A program made the position numbers and the translations under genes. From assembly GCA_942492225.1 (NCBI GenBank), contig CALODS010000035.1, positions 62,001 to 126,000 on the forward strand: a DNA stretch of 64,000 bases, given 5' to 3'. Below are positions 27,313 to 35,567 of the stretch, piece by piece. The notes under the pieces are model-generated. The model was not told where the DNA came from, searched no databases, and worked only from the letters and a program-made list of their open reading frames with translations. Every line of letters starts with the position of its first letter. Within the stretch, counting starts at the first letter, position 1. The stretch comes from JAFGTX01 sp942492225 (GTDB taxonomy: Bacteria > Bacillota > Clostridia > Peptostreptococcales > Acidaminobacteraceae).

Positions 27313-28357
27313 CTCCCATCACCTTCTTCATGATATGAATATCTTCGGGATCAAGTCTCATGCCAACCATCTCTCCAACATGAGCAAAATCAGTGCTATG
27401 AATAAGCCACTCTAGATCGCCGTTGCGCACAACTATTTCATAGTGAACACCTTTGAAGATAACAGATTCAACCAAGCCTGTTACAAGACCTTCTGCAGGT
27501 GGTACAATCATAATATCTTCAGGTCTAACAACTACTTCTATAGGCGTGTTTTCTCCAAACCCAGCATCAACACATGTCCATCTTACATTTGCAAAATCTA
27601 CAATATAATCTTTAATCATAAGGCCATCAAATATATTCGATTCACCAATAAAATCTGCTACAAAAGCATTTTCAGGTTCATTATATATATCAGTTGGTGA
27701 GCCAACTTGCTGTATATAACCATCTTTCATTACAATGATTTTATCAGACATTGTTAGTGCTTCTTCTTGATCATGTGTCACATAGATAAAAGTGATGCCG
27801 ACTTCACGCTGCATATTTTTAAGTTCTAACTGCATTTCTTTACGTAATTTCAAGTCCAGCGCGCCTAAGGGTTCATCTAACAAAAGTACTTTAGGTTCAT
27901 TAACAAGCGCTCTAGCAATTGCTATTCTTTGTTGCTGTCCACCACTTAGTGAGTTAATGCTTCTTCCACCAAAACCTCTTAAGTTTACAAGTTCAAGCAT
28001 ACGTTCAACACGTTTGATTATTTCTTTTTCCGGTACTTTTTTTATACGCAATCCAAAAGCAATATTTTCAAAAATATTCATATGTGAAAACAGCGCATAT
28101 TTCTGAAACACGGTATTTATTTGTCGTTGATGCGGCGGTAAAAAAGTAATATCCTTCCCATCAAAATTCACACTACCGCTTGTTGGTTGTTCAAATCCAG
28201 CAATCATTCTCAATGTTGTTGTCTTTCCACAGCCACTTGGTCCAAGAAGTGTTAAAAATTCTTTTTCTTTGACCCAAAAATCTATATTTTTTACAACTGG
28301 TGTATCGTCATAAGCTTTAACAAGGTTTTTCCCCTCAATAATTCTCTTATTCATCAT
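27305..28357 (-). CDS. potA: spermidine/putrescine ABC transporter ATP-binding protein
   Basis: ATPase of 350 residues. Walker A is GPSGCGKTT (about residues 39-47), the signature LSGGQQQR, Walker B LLLDEPLGALD, and the switch histidine lies in YVTHDQEEALT. A C-terminal TOBE-type beta domain (VVRPEDIMIVP, LDPEDIHIM) is typical of PotA. GGGAGGG precedes two tandem ATGs, so the start may be one codon later. It follows the XRE-cupin regulator gene by about 22 bases and overlaps potB. Confidence 0.95.
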   Translation of the reverse strand: MMNKRIIEGKNLVKAYDDTPVVKNIDFWVKEKEFLTLLGPSGCGKTTTLRMIAGFEQPTSGSVNFDGKDITFLPPHQRQINTVFQKYALFSHMNIFENIAFGLRIKKVPEKEIIKRVERMLELVNLRGFGGRSINSLSGGQQQRIAIARALVNEPKVLLLDEPLGALDLKLRKEMQLELKNMQREVGITFIYVTHDQEEALTMSDKIIVMKDGYIQQVGSPTDIYNEPENAFVADFIGESNIFDGLMIKDYIVDFANVRWTCVDAGFGENTPIEVVVRPEDIMIVPPAEGLVTGLVESVIFKGVHYEIVVRNGDLEWLIHSTDFAHVGEMVGMRLDPEDIHIMKKVMGDA

Positions 28358-28379
28358 TCACCCTCCCAAGTCTGTATTT

Positions 28380-28919
28380 TTAAAAATTAGGTGGTGTCGC
28401 AACCATCAATATTTTCGCTTCTGTTTTACCTACATTTTCAATCGTATGATTGCAATTTGCTTTGTAACAAAAACTGTCACCCTTTTTGGCTTTATACTTT
28501 TTTTGACCAAGTGTAATCAAAATAGTACCTGTCATTACATAGCCGAATTCTTCACCTTGATGAGGGGTATCTTCCACATACTGTCCACCTGGTTGAATAA
28601 TTAACATAATTTGTTCCATCATGTTCTTCTGTGCATTTGGAATAATCCAGTGCACTTCATGTTTCAACTCTTCATCAATAGATTCAAATGCATCAAATGG
28701 TTTGAAAACAATTTTTTCTTCTTCTTTTTCACTGAAAAAATCATTCAAATTTGTTCCTAAACTTTCGAGTATGTCAACCAAACTAGCTATCGATGGAGAT
28801 GTCATATCTCTTTCTAATTGTGATATAAAACCCTTAGATAATTCACATCTATTTGCCAATTCTTCTTGGGTGAGAGAGTTTTCAAGTCTCAATCTTTTTA
28901 TTTTTGCACCAATGTTCAT
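28380..28919 (-). CDS. XRE-family regulator with C-terminal cupin (PuuR-like)
   Basis: A 179-residue DNA-binding protein. Residues 1-60 form the helix-turn-helix: IGAKIKRLRLENSLTQEELA, CELSKGFISQLERDMTSPS. Residues about 110-178 form a cupin barrel with GGQYVEDTPHQGEEFGYVM and CNHTIENVG. This architecture is common for regulators next to polyamine or amino-acid transporters, where the cupin senses the ligand. It is the first gene of the pot operon, so autoregulation in response to polyamines is a reasonable inference. GGGGA precedes the ATG. Confidence 0.9.
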   Translation of the reverse strand: MNIGAKIKRLRLENSLTQEELANRCELSKGFISQLERDMTSPSIASLVDILESLGTNLNDFFSEKEEEKIVFKPFDAFESIDEELKHEVHWIIPNAQKNMMEQIMLIIQPGGQYVEDTPHQGEEFGYVMTGTILITLGQKKYKAKKGDSFCYKANCNHTIENVGKTEAKILMVATPPNF

Positions 28920-29013
28920 TATTTCCCCTCCATGACTTCGGCTAGTTTATTATTACTAAACTTTTTATTCAATTTATTATAATCTAATCATCTGACAGCC
29001 GTCAACCAAAAAT

Positions 29014-29047
29014 CAAAAAAAGTTCTTCAACATGAAGAACTTTTTTA
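29014..29047 (-). terminator. intrinsic terminator of the glycosyltransferase gene
   Basis: AGTTCTTCA and TGAAGAACT form a nine-base-pair stem with a short loop (29021-29041), flanked by A- and T-runs. It lies about 30 bases past the stop. Confidence 0.86.
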
Positions 29048-29075
29048 CTCTCACTAAACTTAATTTTCTGAATTA

Positions 29076-30233
29076 TTATATATAAACCCTTTCAGACACT
29101 TTTTTATTTTCACTTTCTGGGCCTAATAATTCTCCAATCAAAAGATTTTCAGATAGTTCTATAATACTATCAATAGAATATGATTTTGAAATTTCTTTCA
29201 TTTTATTAATCATTCTATTGTGCAATGCCTCTTCTTTATAGAGAAGTGCTACGCATTTACCAACCTCTTCCGATGTAGAGGCTCTAAAGGCTACACCTTG
29301 TTCTTCAAGAAATTCAGCATTTTCTTCTTCTTGACCAGGTATTGCGAATGGTATAATCATAGGAACATTTTTTTGTAAAGCTTCTGTTGTTGTTAAACCA
29401 CCTGGTTTTGTAATTAACAAATCGGCCTGCGACATTAGTTGTGGAATTTCACGTGTAAATCCATATACAGTTACACGTCCTGTCTCTATTGATGACTCAT
29501 ACAATACATTTATTTGATTATACAATTTCTCGTTTTTACCACATACAATGTTTACAGTGTAATGATCATTTTCGACAACATCTCTAATGACCTCTGCAAT
29601 TTTTGAAACACCCATACTTCCAGCCATGACAAGTATATTAAACTTTTCTCGACTTTCTTTAGTACTAGGGGTAGAAGCTCTATCTAGAAATGCTAAATTA
29701 ATTGGAATACCAAATGTATAAACTTTGCTAGAAGGGATACCTTTGGTCACCAATGATTTTTTGGTGTATTCACTCCCTACTATATAAGCATCCACCTCTT
29801 GAGAATAATACGCAAAGTGTGCTCTAAAATCAGTTACAATTGAAATGAATGTTGCATCAATCAATCCTTTTCGTTTAAGTGACGTTACAATTCCCACTGC
29901 AAAAGGGTGTGTTGCAATAATCACCTCTGGCTTATAACGTTTTATAATTTTATCTATTTTTGTATTTACACCTGGTAATCCATAGCGATTTGTAAGTTTA
30001 TTAAACGTTTTCATATCGGCCACTTCATACATAGCTTTATAAAGTTCAGGCATATTTGCCGCAACAAACTCATACCCTTCACCAATTACTTTGTCATAAG
30101 CGCGATGCGTTTCTTTTAATATATCTACGATTTGTACTTGATGTCCTACGCGTTCGTATTTTAATTGAAGAGATTTAGCTGCTTGATTGTGACCAGCGCC
30201 TGTTGATGCTGTTAAAATCATCACTTTACTCAT
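29076..30233 (-). CDS. GT28-type glycosyltransferase, MGDG synthase/diacylglycerol glucosyltransferase family
   Basis: The start at 30233 is chosen because GGAGG precedes it; a TTG 15 bases upstream overlaps the ribosome site. The protein has 385 residues. The N-terminal domain begins MILTASTGAGHNQAAKSL, the hallmark of MGDG synthase/UgtP-like enzymes, and includes IIATHPFA and SIVTDFRAHFAYY. The C-terminal nucleotide-sugar half has VMAGSMGVSKI and LLITKPGGLTTTEAL. It should transfer a sugar from a nucleotide-sugar donor to diacylglycerol at the inner membrane face, supplying glycolipid or lipoteichoic acid anchors. MurG is excluded by the N-terminal motif. Confidence 0.87.
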   Translation of the reverse strand: MSKVMILTASTGAGHNQAAKSLQLKYERVGHQVQIVDILKETHRAYDKVIGEGYEFVAANMPELYKAMYEVADMKTFNKLTNRYGLPGVNTKIDKIIKRYKPEVIIATHPFAVGIVTSLKRKGLIDATFISIVTDFRAHFAYYSQEVDAYIVGSEYTKKSLVTKGIPSSKVYTFGIPINLAFLDRASTPSTKESREKFNILVMAGSMGVSKIAEVIRDVVENDHYTVNIVCGKNEKLYNQINVLYESSIETGRVTVYGFTREIPQLMSQADLLITKPGGLTTTEALQKNVPMIIPFAIPGQEEENAEFLEEQGVAFRASTSEEVGKCVALLYKEEALHNRMINKMKEISKSYSIDSIIELSENLLIGELLGPESENKKVSERVYI

Positions 30234-30337
30234 AATTTTTTCCTCCAAATCTTTGATTCAAAGAAATTTTATCAAAAGAGTATTTAATCGTAATTAGAAT
30301 TTTATTAAGAAACGATTAATATTCCTTGCATAAACAT

Positions 30338-30365
30338 TAAAAACCCTCAACAGACGTTGAGGGCT
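30338..30365 (-). terminator. intrinsic terminator of cheV
   Basis: CCCTCAAC (30344-30351) and GTTGAGGG (30356-30363) form an eight-base-pair stem with a four-base loop; an A-run precedes it on the plus strand. Confidence 0.83.
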
Positions 30366-30378
30366 TAATTTATAATTA

Positions 30379-31284
30379 TTATTTTTTTGAAATTTCATCA
30401 ATTAATTCTACCAATTGAGCAACCTCTGGTTTACTTAACTGGGCATCTGCACCAACTGCTTCCCCTTTATGACGTAAATCTCCAGTGATGAGTGATGAGA
30501 AAATAATGACAGGTAATTTTTTCATTATTTTATCTTCTTTTATGGTTCTTGTCAGTGTATGTCCATCCAAATCTGGCATTTCTATATCCGTTATTAATAC
30601 GGTGACTTCATCGGTGAAGTCCTGACCAAAAGCTTCCGCTAATCCCCTAATATATCTAAGTGCCTGTGCTCCATCATTGTAGAATTTCATGTTTTCGAAA
30701 CCGGCTGATGTTAATGTATCCTTAAGTACTTGACGAATCATAGGAGAATCATCCGCAAGAACTAAATTAATACCAGAACGGTCTTTCTTTTCTACACTTG
30801 CCATTCGTTCTTGAGTAATGCCTGTTTGAGGACTAATATCCATAACGATCTTTTCAAAATCCAGCATCATTAAAATTTTCTCGTTTAAATTGATATTACC
30901 AATTACCAACGATGAACTTGTTATTTCACTTGGCTTAAGAATTTGTTGCCAAGTAATTCTTGAAATTCCTAAAACTTCATCAATTGAAAAGGCAACTTTC
31001 ATATTATTAAATTCACATACTAAAGTCATACTTTTTTCAACATCATTATTTTTAATGTTTTCTAATACCATCCGCATATCAATTACGGTAATAACATCTC
31101 CACGAATTAGTGAAATTCCTGGAACTGCTGGATGAGCATTTGGTACTTTAGAGATGTTGTCAATGTTTAATATTTCCTTAACTTTCACCACATTAATTGC
31201 GTAATGCTCGCCTTGTACAGTAAAGTGCAATATCTCCAATTCACCCGTGCCACTTTCAAGTAGGATACCATCTTCTTTATTCAT
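30379..31284 (-). CDS. cheV: chemotaxis coupling protein CheV (CheW domain plus receiver)
   Basis: The start at 31284 follows GGAGG and gives 301 residues beginning MNKEDGILLESGT. Residues about 15-155 form a CheW-like domain (ILHFTVQGEHYAINVVKVKE, IRGDVITVIDMR). Residues about 170-300 form a receiver domain with the acidic pocket LADDSP, the phosphorylated Asp in VLITDIEMPDLDG, the switch Ser in IIFSS and the Lys in LSKPE. CheV couples chemoreceptors to CheA and adjusts adaptation. It stands alone here, with the nearest chemoreceptor about 31 kb away. Confidence 0.93.
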   Translation of the reverse strand: MNKEDGILLESGTGELEILHFTVQGEHYAINVVKVKEILNIDNISKVPNAHPAVPGISLIRGDVITVIDMRMVLENIKNNDVEKSMTLVCEFNNMKVAFSIDEVLGISRITWQQILKPSEITSSSLVIGNINLNEKILMMLDFEKIVMDISPQTGITQERMASVEKKDRSGINLVLADDSPMIRQVLKDTLTSAGFENMKFYNDGAQALRYIRGLAEAFGQDFTDEVTVLITDIEMPDLDGHTLTRTIKEDKIMKKLPVIIFSSLITGDLRHKGEAVGADAQLSKPEVAQLVELIDEISKK

Positions 31285-31467
31285 ACCAAAACCTCCAATT
31301 TCATATACTATTGTGAATATACCCACATTAAATTATAAAAATCACATTTTTTTATGTCTTTCTTTATATTATACACTAGTTTTTTTTTTTCGCCTACTAA
31401 TGAATATTGACCCAAGCATTCAACGTACTAAGTCTACAATAATTTCAAAGTTTTTTACATATTAATC

Positions 31468-31504
31468 AAAAAAAAAGCACTTCAACTTTGTGAAGTGCTT
31501 TTGA
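31468..31504 (-). terminator. intrinsic terminator of kbl
   Basis: GCACTTCA and TGAAGTGC (31477-31498) form a stem with a six-base loop. The A9 run at 31468-31476 is the minus-strand U-tract. Confidence 0.88.
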
Positions 31505-31518
31505 ACGCTCTATAATCC

Positions 31519-32706
31519 TTATAATAAATTCATTTCCTTACCAACTGTCTCAAAAATTTCAACCGCTCTCGCTAATTGATCTTCCGTGTGACCAGCAGAA
31601 ATCATACAACGTACACGTCCTGTTCCTTTTGGAACTGTTGGGAATACAATCGGTGATGCAAAAACGCCCGCTTCCATTAAACGTTTAGAGAATTCTACCG
31701 TCTTACCTTCTTCTCCAATAATTACTGGTGTAATTGGTGTCTCGCTTTCACCTGTGTTATAACCTAATTTACCTAATTTTTCTTTGAAAAATCTTGCATT
31801 GTCCCAAAGACGTTCAGATAATTCAGTTGATTCCATCAATACATTTAACGCTTCTATAATTGCACCAACAGCCGCTGGTGGTAACGACGTACTGAAAAGA
31901 AATGGTCTGCCCCTATGTAATAACCATTCTTTCATTACTGCACTACCTGCAACGTATCCACCGATAACGCCAATCGCTTTAGACAGTGTACCAATAGTAA
32001 AATCTACTCTACCATGTAAGTTAAAGTGGTCAACTGTACCTCTACCACCTTCACCAAGTACCCCAGAACCATGGGCATCATCAACATATGTTAACGCTTC
32101 ATATTTTTCTGCTAACTCAACAATTTGTGGTAATTTACAAATATCACCGTCCATACTAAATACACCGTCAGTGATAATTAATACTGTATTATAATCTTTA
32201 CGCTTTTCTTTTAAAATTCTTTCTAAGTCTTCCATATCACTATGCTTGAAGACTGCTTTATCAGCTTTAGAAAGCTTAACACCATCAATAATACTTGCAT
32301 GATTTAAAGCATCTGAGATAATTAAATCGCCTTTATTTGTAATTGCTTGAATAACACCCGCATTACAGTTGAAACCTGATTGGAATACCATTACAGCTTC
32401 TTCTTTTTTGAATTTTGCTAAAATTACTTCTAATTCTTCGTGAATATCCATATTACCGATAATTGGACGAACGGCACCAGAACCAACTCCATACTTTTCT
32501 ACTGCTTCAATAGCAGCTTTTTTAAGTCTTGGATGAGTTGCAAGACCTAAGTAGTTATTTGAAGAAAGATTAATGACACTTTTTCCATTTAACATAATTT
32601 CTGCCTGATTTGGTCCTTCAAGAACAGGTAATTTTCTATAAACACCTTGATCTTTTAACTCCTGAATACTATCTTGTAAATACTTTAGTTCATGAACATT
32701 TGACAT
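31519..32706 (-). CDS. kbl: glycine C-acetyltransferase (2-amino-3-ketobutyrate CoA ligase)
   Basis: A PLP-dependent alpha-oxoamine synthase of 395 residues that joins glycine and acetyl-CoA or cleaves 2-amino-3-ketobutyrate from threonine breakdown. The PLP lysine is in TIGTLSKAIGVIGGY. Other family blocks are LSSNNYLGLATHPRL, YGVGSGAVRPIIGNM, FQSGFNCNAGVI and YVDDAHGSGVLGEGGRG. Kbl is favoured over BioF by the N-terminus and length, but the two cannot be separated with full certainty. No tdh gene is adjacent. The gene lies behind a leader of about 170 bases. It fits the glycine-centred metabolism seen elsewhere in the window. Confidence 0.88.
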   Translation of the reverse strand: MSNVHELKYLQDSIQELKDQGVYRKLPVLEGPNQAEIMLNGKSVINLSSNNYLGLATHPRLKKAAIEAVEKYGVGSGAVRPIIGNMDIHEELEVILAKFKKEEAVMVFQSGFNCNAGVIQAITNKGDLIISDALNHASIIDGVKLSKADKAVFKHSDMEDLERILKEKRKDYNTVLIITDGVFSMDGDICKLPQIVELAEKYEALTYVDDAHGSGVLGEGGRGTVDHFNLHGRVDFTIGTLSKAIGVIGGYVAGSAVMKEWLLHRGRPFLFSTSLPPAAVGAIIEALNVLMESTELSERLWDNARFFKEKLGKLGYNTGESETPITPVIIGEEGKTVEFSKRLMEAGVFASPIVFPTVPKGTGRVRCMISAGHTEDQLARAVEIFETVGKEMNLL

Positions 32707-32900
32707 AAGACACCTCCGTTTATTTATTCGTACTTGGTATAAAGATACCGTCGTACAGCTACCCTAGTTTCAATGGAAATAAACTTTTCCAAAAGTTATA
32801 ACTTCCGATTGTGAAAATAGCGCCTCCCTAATTGCACTATTTCCGCCTAATATGATTCGCTTCTCGTTTTTAGTATACTATAATTTTTACAAAAATCCAT
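32707..32900 (-). promoter_or_regulatory. long structured leader upstream of kbl, identity unknown
   Basis: This is most of a 342-base gene-free stretch. On the minus strand a TATACT -10-like box lies near 32870, followed by GAAATAGTGC pairing with GCGCTATTTTC around an 11-base loop, GGAAA pairing with TTTCC, and GTAC..GGTATctttATACC..GTAC close to the GGAGG of kbl. No known riboswitch core or T-box was recognised. No intrinsic terminator precedes the start codon. Confidence 0.35.
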
Positions 32901-32925
32901 TTAATATTTTTAAAATTTATTTCAT

Positions 32926-32952
32926 AATAAAAACCTTGAAATAGCAAGGTTT
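32926..32952 (-). terminator. weak terminator-like hairpin downstream of queG
   Basis: AAACCTTG (32931-32938) and CAAGGTTT (32945-32952) pair with a six-base loop. The minus-strand tail is only moderately T-rich. It is about 100 bases beyond the queG stop. Confidence 0.45.
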
Positions 32953-33048
32953 AATAGCTCATATGTCGCTATTTTCAAATCATGAAAACACCCTACTTGT
33001 TTTTTGAGAATACTATACAAAATTCACTTTTTTTAAATTTATGAAATT

Positions 33049-34182
33049 TTATTTAAGTATAGATAAAATATAACAACATTCATTTTTGACGTATTTATCC
33101 TCTGCACACAATAAAATTTTTTCGCAAATATCTTTTAGGTGATCTGCATCACTTTGATAAAGAGCCCACAAAATATAAGGTGTCAAATAGTCCGTTGTGT
33201 TTTCAAGTAATTTTTCTAAAAACATGCCATTTTCATTGATACGTTGATTGCCCAAGGCAATAATAGCATTTCTTTTTAACACCTTAGTACCTCGCCATAT
33301 AAAACCTGTTTCACTGTAGAGGTGATTTATTTTTTTATTTGATGTCATCAGAAATTCTTTTAAATCGATTCTATTGAGGGTTTGTCGCTTGTATTCTTTC
33401 GATATTGGCGTCTTCATTTTGTTTTGCGGGCATACAAGCTGGCAAATATCACACCCATAAATAGAACTACCGATCAATGCCCTTTCATCCCAGTTAAGGT
33501 GTTCTTTTTTCTGTGTCAAATAAGAAATACATCGTTGCCCACGAAACCCAAAGTCATTTGTTAGAACTTGTGCGGGACAAAGATCTACACAAGTCGTACA
33601 TTTTTCACATGCAACGTCACGCAGTGGTTTTTTACGATTTTCTACTCCTTGGATATCTACATTCACTAATAAATATCCAATATAAAACTCAGTTCCAAAT
33701 TTCGCGTGCATTATGCATTGATTTTTCGCATATGAACCAATGCCCGTTCTATAAGTAATATGTCGATCAATAAGTGGGCCTGTATCTACTTGAATACTGG
33801 ATACTATTGCTGGATTTATTTCTTTAAGATAATGTTGTAATAACTTCAGTTTTGCCTTTACAATTTGATGATAATCATATTCCCAAGCCATGTTACTGAC
33901 AAAACCATCATTTTTAATCTCATCATTACTTAAAGATTGATTGATACTATTATAAGGTATGCCAATAACAATAATACTCTTACAAACAGGAAAAACAGCC
34001 TCAAAATTCTGACGCTGTTCAATCGTTGTGCTCCCAAAATAAATATACTGTCCTAAATTTTGATGCTCGTACAGTAACGCTACAAGTTCATCGTCAACAA
34101 TCGGTTTCGTGACACCAACAATTGGTACGTTAATTGTCTCTAAATAAGCTTCTATATTTTTAGTCGTTAGTTCATTCATCAT
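33049..34182 (-). CDS. queG: epoxyqueuosine reductase
   Basis: QueG catalyses the last step of queuosine synthesis in tRNA, reducing epoxyqueuosine with cobalamin and Fe-S clusters. The two 4Fe-4S motifs are CEKCTTCVDLCPAQ and CDICQLVCPQNK. The cobalamin-binding N-terminal part has VDTGPLIDRHITYRTGIG, with the catalytic Asp in that block. The 377-residue length and C-terminal HEAT-like tail (RNAIIALGNQ) match. Its ATG overlaps the nfo stop, so it is the last gene of the phosphatase-HTH-nfo-queG operon. Confidence 0.94.
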   Translation of the reverse strand: MMNELTTKNIEAYLETINVPIVGVTKPIVDDELVALLYEHQNLGQYIYFGSTTIEQRQNFEAVFPVCKSIIVIGIPYNSINQSLSNDEIKNDGFVSNMAWEYDYHQIVKAKLKLLQHYLKEINPAIVSSIQVDTGPLIDRHITYRTGIGSYAKNQCIMHAKFGTEFYIGYLLVNVDIQGVENRKKPLRDVACEKCTTCVDLCPAQVLTNDFGFRGQRCISYLTQKKEHLNWDERALIGSSIYGCDICQLVCPQNKMKTPISKEYKRQTLNRIDLKEFLMTSNKKINHLYSETGFIWRGTKVLKRNAIIALGNQRINENGMFLEKLLENTTDYLTPYILWALYQSDADHLKDICEKILLCAEDKYVKNECCYILSILK

Positions 34183-35009
34183 TATTTTATATACTTTCTC
34201 AATAATTTTATTTCTTCACCGTGTCCAATCAGTTCATTAGGTGTTTCTAAATAGAATGGTAGATGTTGTAATTTGGGGTGATTGATAAAATTAACAAGTC
34301 CCTCTAATCCTAAAGTACCCTTACCAATTTCTTCATGGCGATCTTTATTACTATCAAATGGCATTTTACTATCATTTAGGTGGATTGCTTTCAACCGGTA
34401 TAAACCAATTTTTTCGTCGAATTCAGCAAGGATATGGTCCAAATCGTTTATAATATCGTAACCAGCTGAATACAAATGACAAGTATCTGCACATACACCT
34501 AGTAGTGAATTATCTTTTACGCCATCAATAATCATTTTTAGTTCATCAAAAGATCGTCCAATCTCAGTTCCTTTACCAGACATCGTTTCTAAAAGTATAA
34601 AGGTTTTTTCATTTATGGCCAATCCCTCATCAAGTATATCAATTATTTTTTCAATGCCGACATCAACGCCTTGACCAGTATGAGAACCTGGATGAAAATT
34701 ATATAAATTCATTCCAAAGCGCTCCATACGTTTAATATCATCTAAAAATATCTGTCGCGCGAATGCTCGTGTATCTTCTTTTTCAGATGCCATATTCATC
34801 GTATAAGGTGCATGCGCCAAAGGCATACCAAGATTCTGTTCCGATGCAATTGCCCAATATTTTTCTAAATCTTTATAGTCAATAGCTTTCGCAGCACCAC
34901 CTCTTGGGTTTCTCGTGAAAAATTGAAAGACATTGCCTTCTATCTCTACGATTTGCTTAGCAGCATTTGAAAACCCTTTTGCAATACTGATATGACAGCC
35001 TATTTGCAT
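34182..35009 (-). CDS. nfo: deoxyribonuclease IV (AP endonuclease family 2)
   Basis: Endonuclease IV cuts DNA 5' of abasic sites in base excision repair and uses three zinc ions. Its zinc ligands are in HISIAKG, HAPYTMNMAS, NFHPGSHTGQG, LLETMSGKGTEIG, CADTCHLYSAGYD and LNDSKMPFDSNKDRHEEIG. The 275 residues match the family. The gene abuts the HTH regulator (its start is one base beyond) and overlaps queG by one base, so all are translated from one message. Confidence 0.95.
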   Translation of the reverse strand: MQIGCHISIAKGFSNAAKQIVEIEGNVFQFFTRNPRGGAAKAIDYKDLEKYWAIASEQNLGMPLAHAPYTMNMASEKEDTRAFARQIFLDDIKRMERFGMNLYNFHPGSHTGQGVDVGIEKIIDILDEGLAINEKTFILLETMSGKGTEIGRSFDELKMIIDGVKDNSLLGVCADTCHLYSAGYDIINDLDHILAEFDEKIGLYRLKAIHLNDSKMPFDSNKDRHEEIGKGTLGLEGLVNFINHPKLQHLPFYLETPNELIGHGEEIKLLRKYIK

Positions 35010-35555
35010 TTATTTCTTCTCCTTTACAAGAGGCGTAATGATTACACCCAAAGAGCATTTAATTTTATTTTCATTCGACTCTTTATCATGATAGGGCTCT
35101 AATAAATTTGCTATTTTTTCATTTAAATCTTTTATTTCGTCTTTTGTTAAAAATAAATTTCCATCATAAGTAATTTTTGTTGGGATATCTATTAATTCAT
35201 TCCTTGAATTTTCAATAAAATCTTTTGAAATTCTATCAAAAATTGCTGACTTGAATTTATCGACTTCACTCATATTATTTGTTATTTTACTATCAATAAT
35301 AAATGATTTGGCGATTGGTTGATAATACTTTTCAATAACACCATATTTAGGGCTTTCTTTAACAAGTTTTAACAAGCCTACTTTTGCAAGTAATTTGATA
35401 TGATAATTTACTTTTGAATGAGGTTCACCTATTTTGGCGCTTATATGTTTCGCAGTAGCTTCTTCGCCATTAAATGCTTCTATAATACCAATCCTATATG
35501 GACTCGACAACGCCTTAATTTGTTCTAACTCTTGTACGACAAACACTTCGTTCAT
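35010..35555 (-). CDS. ArsR-like winged-helix transcriptional regulator
   Basis: A 181-residue protein. Residues 5-75 form a winged helix of the ArsR/HTH_20 type: QIKALSSPYRIGIIEAF, then AKHISAKIGEPHSKVNYHIK as the recognition region, and a wing at LLKLVKESPKYGVIEKYY. The remaining hundred residues are helical and acidic without cysteines suited to metal sensing, so ligand is unknown. It sits 12 bases after the membrane phosphatase gene and next to nfo; regulation of that operon is plausible. AGGTG precedes the ATG. Confidence 0.82.
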   Translation of the reverse strand: MNEVFVVQELEQIKALSSPYRIGIIEAFNGEEATAKHISAKIGEPHSKVNYHIKLLAKVGLLKLVKESPKYGVIEKYYQPIAKSFIIDSKITNNMSEVDKFKSAIFDRISKDFIENSRNELIDIPTKITYDGNLFLTKDEIKDLNEKIANLLEPYHDKESNENKIKCSLGVIITPLVKEKK

Positions 35556-35567
35556 ACTACACCTCCA

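Noticed and set aside
32707..32900. T-box in front of kbl
   Set aside because: AGGGTAGCTGTACGACGG only loosely resembles the T-box consensus, and no specifier stem or terminator/antiterminator pair is present.
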